NCBI GenBank assembly: GCA_003224515.1
Contig: QHZC01000023.1
Span: 1 to 8,205 of the forward strand
Length of the DNA: 8,205 nucleotides
Direction of reading: 5' to 3'
From: Acidobacteriota bacterium
GTDB taxonomy: Bacteria; Acidobacteriota; Terriglobia; Acidiferrales; UBA7541
The notes beneath the pieces were generated by a model, which was given only the letters and a program-made list of their open reading frames with translations, made no database searches and was not told the origin of the DNA. This document shows, piece after piece, positions 5,106 through 8,205 of the stretch. The position numbers were made by a program, and so were the translations under genes. Every line of letters begins with the position of its first letter. Positions within the stretch are counted from its first letter, which is position 1.

Positions 5106-6248
5106 ATGAGCAGCCCGCCGAAAAGCCCAATTCAACTGTCTCAACCACATGTGACAGGCGGGCAAACGAACAATGGTCATCCGGAACAGCCAGTCTTATC
5201 GGCTCCGAAGGGTCCCCATTCCGCGCACCGCAATCACTCATCCGTTAAATTTCAAGGCTCCATTGCCCGTACCTTTTCTTTTTCCTTACTTCTTTGCTTC
5301 CTCACTTCGTTACCTCTTCTTGCCGAGCACACGCGCCGCTGGCGCCAGTCCACTTATGAAGAATTTCTCAAAGGCACCGCGCACGGTGTGGCGGTGCGCA
5401 GCGACGGCCGCCTCGAACTCGCGCCCAAAGTCACTTTACTTGCCGACGCGGATGCTTCCTATCTTTGGTCCGTCCGCCTCGATCCCAAGGGCACGCTCTA
5501 CGCCGCCGGCGGCTCGCCTGCGAAAGTGTTTCGCTTCGATTCGAACGGCAAACCTACCATCGTCTTCGATTCTACTGACCTCTCCGCTCAAGCCATGGCC
5601 TTTGACCCCAAAGGTGCTCTTTATGTAGGCACTTCTCCCGACGGCAAGGTTTACCGGGTCTCTGCTTCCGGTGAGAAATCCGTTTTCTTCGAACCCAAAA
5701 CGAAGTACATCTGGGACCTCGCTTTTTCGCCAGACGGAACTCTTTATGTCGCCACCGGTGACAAAGGACAGGTCTTCGCTGTCGCGCCCGACGGCAAAGG
5801 CGAGCTTTTCTATTCGAGCGACGAAGCTCACATTCGCGTTCTGGCTTTCGACGCAAAAGGAAATCTCATCGCCGGCACCGAACCCAGCGGGCGCATCCTT
5901 CGCATCTCTCGGAGTTCCTCGAAGACATCCGCCAAGGACTCCAAGGATGCTGCCGCAGCGAAAGCGGAAGGCTTCGTTCTCTACGAAACTTCCAAGCGCG
6001 AAGTCACTTCCCTCGCTGTGGCCTCCGACGGCACCATCTACCTCTCCGCGATTGGTGAGAAACCAAGCGGGTCCCGGCCAAACTCCCCCGCAGCAACCTT
6101 TCGTCCCCTTTCCCCCTCTTCTCTCCAGCAGCATCTACCGCATCAGTGCCGATGGCGCCCCGGAAGAGCTTTGGTCTTCGCGCGAAGAGTTAGTCTACGC
6201 CCTTGGACTCGCTTCCGATGGCCGCCTGCTGGCGGGGACCGGCAATAG
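5106..6248 (+). CDS. N-terminal open fragment of the propeller protein (signal peptide and blades 1-5)
   Basis: If the bases are taken literally, this 380-residue fragment carries the export signal and the first five blades and ends in an out-of-frame tail after about residue 327. ATG 5106 is the first ATG after the stop of the S55 gene at 5097, but no Shine-Dalgarno precedes it. About 50 polar residues without family character lie before the hydrophobic segment, which is long for a signal peptide. Other starts are GTG 5151, or a non-standard ATT at 5262 that follows AAGG and would put the signal peptide exactly at the N-terminus. Confidence 0.55.
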   Translation: MSSPPKSPIQLSQPHVTGGQTNNGHPEQPVLSAPKGPHSAHRNHSSVKFQGSIARTFSFSLLLCFLTSLPLLAEHTRRWRQSTYEEFLKGTAHGVAVRSDGRLELAPKVTLLADADASYLWSVRLDPKGTLYAAGGSPAKVFRFDSNGKPTIVFDSTDLSAQAMAFDPKGALYVGTSPDGKVYRVSASGEKSVFFEPKTKYIWDLAFSPDGTLYVATGDKGQVFAVAPDGKGELFYSSDEAHIRVLAFDAKGNLIAGTEPSGRILRISRSSSKTSAKDSKDAAAAKAEGFVLYETSKREVTSLAVASDGTIYLSAIGEKPSGSRPNSPAATFRPLSPSSLQQHLPHQCRWRPGRALVFARRVSLRPWTRFRWPPAGGDRQ

Positions 6249-7488
6249 CGGCGCTCTTCTCGCCGTCGATGGTCACGGCGTCTTCGCTCATCTCGCCAAG
6301 TCCGGCTCCGCGCAAATCACCGGCATCGCCCGCAATCCCTCCGGCAAAGTTTTCCTGTGCACGGCCAATCCTGGAAAGGTTCTCTCGGTCGGCCCCGAAT
6401 ACGAACCCGAAGGCACGTTCGAATCCCGCTCCTTCGACGCGCAACTTTTCTCGCAGTGGGGCCGACTCGAGTGGTGGAGTCCTCCCCCGGCTGCCTCCGT
6501 CAAGTCTTCCGTCAAGTCGAATGAACCACGTCTTGAATTTTTTGTACGCTCGGGAAATACGGAAGACCCCGGCGGCGAGTGGTCGCGCTGGTACGGCCCC
6601 TACACGAAATCGGGCAGTGCCATGGAAGCGCCATCGGCACGGTTCGTTCAGTGGAAGGCTGTTATCTACGACGGTCGGCCAGGGGACGGCATTGATTGGG
6701 TTAGCCTGGCCTATCTGCCTCGCAACGTCGCGCCAATCATCGATGGAATCGCGCTGCAGGATCCCGGAGTGCGGGCGCAGAGCCAGGTCGGCATGTCGGG
6801 CCAGCCGGTGACGGTGATGCTCAAGATGCCGCCGTCGCCAAGCATTTCCGGCGTTGTGATCACGCAGAGCAACACGCCGCCGCGGTTCGAACAGCCGCCT
6901 CAAGGCACGCTGCAGAAGGGTTATCAATCCGTTGTGTGGACCGTGCATGACGAAAACGACGACGAATTGCGCTACTCGGTCTATTTTCGCGGTGAAAACG
7001 AACACGAATGGAAATTATTCAAGGAAAACCTCGAGCAGAAATTCTATTCATGGGATACGACTACGCTTCCCGACGGGGCTTACTATTTAAAGATAGTTGC
7101 TACAGACGCTGTGTCCAATCCCCCCGCCCTCGCGCTCAAGACCGAACGCGAAAGCGAGCGCTTCGAGGTCGACAATACTGCGCCAGTAGTGAAAATCATG
7201 GGGACTATTTCGGATTCCCCAATGCCGAACGGGAAGCTCACAACGGTCCAGTTCACCGCGCAGGATGCGGGGAGCAGCATCGAGCGCGCCCAGTACAGTG
7301 TCGACGGTGGTGATTGGATTCTAGTTGCCCCAACCAGCCGCATCAGCGATTCGCCTGAGGAACGCTACGAGATCTCCCTCAGCGGACTTGGCCCGGGCGA
7401 ACACACAATTTCCGTGCGAGCCTACGACCGGTTCGAAAATGGGGGTAGCGCGAAAACCATCGTCACCGTTCCGGCCGCAAAACCCTAG
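6088..7488 (+). CDS. C-terminal open fragment of the propeller protein (blades 6-7 and Ig/Fn3-like domains)
   Basis: This frame carries genuine protein sequence from about 6088 (PQQPFVPFPP, SSSIYRISADG) to the stop at 7488. It holds blades 6 and 7, then QLFSQWGRLEWWSPP, a RPGDGIDWVSLAYLPRNVAPI stretch and two Ig/Fn3-like domains. There is no start codon with a ribosome site at the break, so it is only expected to be made as the continuation of the upstream fragment. The start given is the estimated point of the frame change. Confidence 0.6.
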   Translation, partial: PQQPFVPFPPLLSSSIYRISADGAPEELWSSREELVYALGLASDGRLLAGTGNSGALLAVDGHGVFAHLAKSGSAQITGIARNPSGKVFLCTANPGKVLSVGPEYEPEGTFESRSFDAQLFSQWGRLEWWSPPPAASVKSSVKSNEPRLEFFVRSGNTEDPGGEWSRWYGPYTKSGSAMEAPSARFVQWKAVIYDGRPGDGIDWVSLAYLPRNVAPIIDGIALQDPGVRAQSQVGMSGQPVTVMLKMPPSPSISGVVITQSNTPPRFEQPPQGTLQKGYQSVVWTVHDENDDELRYSVYFRGENEHEWKLFKENLEQKFYSWDTTTLPDGAYYLKIVATDAVSNPPALALKTERESERFEVDNTAPVVKIMGTISDSPMPNGKLTTVQFTAQDAGSSIERAQYSVDGGDWILVAPTSRISDSPEERYEISLSGLGPGEHTISVRAYDRFENGGSAKTIVTVPAAKP

Positions 7489-7584
7489 CCTCGGCCTTAC
7501 GCAAGAAAGCCTCGTCCATGCTCGAAGCCTTCTGTGGTCCGTGTTCTAACTATTACTGAAAACTGAGGACTATCCAAGTGCCCT

Positions 7585-7932
7585 TCAGCTCACCCAGCGG
7601 TCTTGGGCGGGGATGGCTTGGAATTTTTCAATTTCGGCGCCGAAGCCGATGCGGCCGTCTCCATAGGGCTCGTTCCGCACATGGACGACACGCGCAGTGC
7701 AGCGTATCTCTTGGGCGGAATTTCCAGTCACTTCCGCGGGCATCCGCAGGGTCGCTTCGATGGGCATTCCCACTTGCAAGGGAGCCGATGAAGCAAAGAA
7801 GAAACCGCCACGCGAAACGTTCAGGGCTTCTGTAAAATGTTCAGTCTTGTCCGAAGCTACACCCAGGGCGCGGAAGCGCAGGGGCGTCCGAAGGTTGAGT
7901 CGTCCCAGTTGTCGGCGTTCAGCTACTTTCAT
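7585..7932 (-). CDS. Short PilZ-domain protein, putative c-di-GMP receptor
   Basis: 115 residues, essentially a stand-alone PilZ domain. The c-di-GMP binding signature is present: RQLGR (residues 7-11, RxxxR) and NVSRGG (38-43, matching [D/N]xSxxG), followed by FFFASSAPLQVGMPIEATLRMP and the strand TARVVHV...GRIGFGAEIEKF. PilZ proteins bind cyclic di-GMP and alter motility, polysaccharide export or transcription through partners; no partner gene is visible here. The start at ATG 7932 is chosen because GGGGAGG (7938-7944) lies five bases upstream and the domain begins directly. The frame stays open to ATG 8040 and TTG 8046, but neither has a good ribosome site and a promoter-like pair lies inside that stretch. 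It converges with the propeller gene, 96 bases apart. Confidence 0.85.
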   Translation of the reverse strand: MKVAERRQLGRLNLRTPLRFRALGVASDKTEHFTEALNVSRGGFFFASSAPLQVGMPIEATLRMPAEVTGNSAQEIRCTARVVHVRNEPYGDGRIGFGAEIEKFQAIPAQDRWVS

Positions 7933-7937
7933 TTTGT

Positions 7938-7944
7938 CCTCCCC
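7938..7944 (-). promoter_or_regulatory. Ribosome binding site that decides the PilZ start
   Basis: On the minus strand GGGGAGG is followed by ACAAA and then ATG. It is the best Shine-Dalgarno in the window and favours the 115-residue form over the longer one. Confidence 0.7.
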
Positions 7945-7996
7945 GCGCGAGGAAGGTGTAGCGCGGACTCTCGCGATTTTGCTGGAGGAGACTTCC

Positions 7997-8024
7997 AGCG
8001 TAGCAGAGTCAGCCGGGCGGTCAA
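7997..8024 (-). promoter_or_regulatory. Putative promoter of the PilZ gene
   Basis: On the minus strand TTGACC (8024-8019) and TACGCT (8002-7997) are separated by 16 bases. The -35 matches TTGACA at five of six; the -10 matches at three positions including TA and the final T. Transcription would start near 7990, about 58 bases before ATG 7932, with the strong ribosome site inside the leader. Confidence 0.4.
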
Positions 8025-8042
8025 GTATCAAACTTTTCATGG

Positions 8043-8066
8043 CCAACTAGTACCGGTACTCGTTGG
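8043..8066. repeat. 24-base near-perfect palindrome upstream of the PilZ gene
   Basis: CCAACTAGTACC and GGTACTCGTTGG are reverse complements except for one pair (8048 against 8061), with no spacer; the central AGTACCGGTACT is perfect. It lies about 20 bases upstream of the putative -35 of the PilZ promoter. It could be an operator for a dimeric regulator, or the stem of a hairpin; no T tract follows on either strand. Confidence 0.5.
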
Positions 8067-8205
8067 ATGTGGGCGCGGCCTCAAATCGCACGCGCGGACG
8101 CAGCTGATCCCGGCATGCCATAATGCCTCTTTCATAAGGGCGGACAACGCACTTTAAAAGGGCACGGTAAACGTGAACAACCGGGCAGGCGCTTCCGAGC
8201 ACAAA
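8067..8205. other. Right-edge region with no supported gene
   Basis: No recognisable protein is seen in any frame. One minus-strand frame is open from the edge to a TAG at 8047-8049 (about 52 residues), which could be the end of a gene outside the window but shows no family pattern. A small hairpin pairs GGCAT (8112-8116) with ATGCC (8123-8127). A GTG at 8174 on the plus strand could begin a rightward gene, without supporting ribosome site. Confidence 0.3.

Larger units (their letters stand above)
5106..7488 (+). pseudogene. Secreted seven-bladed beta-propeller protein with C-terminal Ig/Fn3-like domains, one frame change
   Basis: A hydrophobic signal segment (ARTFSFSLLLCFLTSLPLLAEH, residues 54-75 in two overlapping parts) precedes EEFLKGTAHGVAVRSDG and a propeller. 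Blade signatures of the type LYVGT recur at residues 131, 172, 213 and 254, exactly 41 apart, then at 311, and after the frame change at base 6226 (LLAGTG) and 41 residues later (VFLCTA): seven in all. A Lys/Ala/Ser-rich insert (269-288) splits blade 4 from 5. The C-terminal half carries a GYQSVVWTVHDENDDELRYS type Fn3-like domain (6919 on), a linker ending VDNTAPVV, and a second Ig-like domain to the TAG at 7488. The frame moves by one base between 6060 and 6090; dropping one C from the C5 run at 6085-6089 gives a continuous protein of about 793 residues. Probably a periplasmic or surface scaffold or sensor; ligand unknown. Probably co-transcribed with the S55 gene. The start is uncertain. 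Confidence 0.75.

Noticed and set aside
6498..6520. Tandem repeat coding SVKSSVKS in the propeller protein
   Set aside because: Two short copies only, in a flexible linker; no wider repeat array.
7504..7533. Imperfect inverted repeat between the convergent propeller and PilZ genes
   Set aside because: Two mismatches in 11 pairs and no T tract on either strand; too weak to call a terminator.
7933..8046. Longer PilZ protein starting at ATG 8040 or TTG 8046
   Set aside because: No good ribosome site there, whereas ATG 7932 has GGGGAGG; the extra residues lie over a promoter-like pair and have no PilZ similarity.
8037..8135. Possible small leader ORF (ATG 8135) whose TGA overlaps ATG 8040
   Set aside because: No ribosome site, no recognisable peptide, and the downstream ATG is not the favoured PilZ start.
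8047..8205. Minus-strand open stretch reaching the window edge
   Set aside because: About 52 codons without a stop is not significant at this GC content, and no recognisable sequence is seen; left as an unassigned edge region.

Overview
The window looks like chromosomal DNA from a GC-rich Gram-negative-type bacterium, most likely an Acidobacteriota member. This rests on recall of gene families (a secreted S55-domain protein beside a secreted beta-propeller/Ig-like protein, a secreted His/Met-rich protein, a small PilZ protein, and a class II aroA), not on a search. I see no tRNA, rRNA, CRISPR array, insertion sequence or phage gene.

Layout: (1) 1-704, minus strand, is the N-terminal part of a Tat-exported phosphoesterase of the phospholipase C/acid phosphatase family, cut by the window edge. 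(2) 880-2187, minus, is a complete class II aroA (EPSP synthase) starting with GTG directly behind an extended -10 element. (3) 2379-3215, plus, diverges from aroA and encodes a secreted or membrane-anchored His/Met-rich protein of unknown function; a terminator-shaped hairpin lies in its upstream region. (4) 3403-5097, plus, is a secreted protein with SpoIVB-type S55 peptidase motifs, broken by two frame changes. (5) 5106-7488, plus, directly follows and encodes a secreted protein with a seven-bladed beta-propeller and Ig/Fn3-like C-terminal domains, with one frame change near a C5 run. (6) 7585-7932, minus and convergent, is a short PilZ-domain protein. The last ~140 bases hold no gene I can support.

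How the genes relate: aroA (shikimate pathway) is a housekeeping gene with no evident link to its neighbours. Genes 4 and 5 are almost contiguous (8 bases apart), both carry export signals, and probably form one transcription unit for envelope or secreted proteins. Three of the five complete genes have export signals, and so does the partial phosphoesterase, so the window is rich in envelope functions. PilZ may link to c-di-GMP signalling but is on the opposite strand.

The main caution is that three frame changes occur within about 1.8 kb (near 4275, 4900 and 6085). They may be real decay or sequence/assembly errors; the first two also seem to lack stretches the family normally carries, which a single-base error does not explain.
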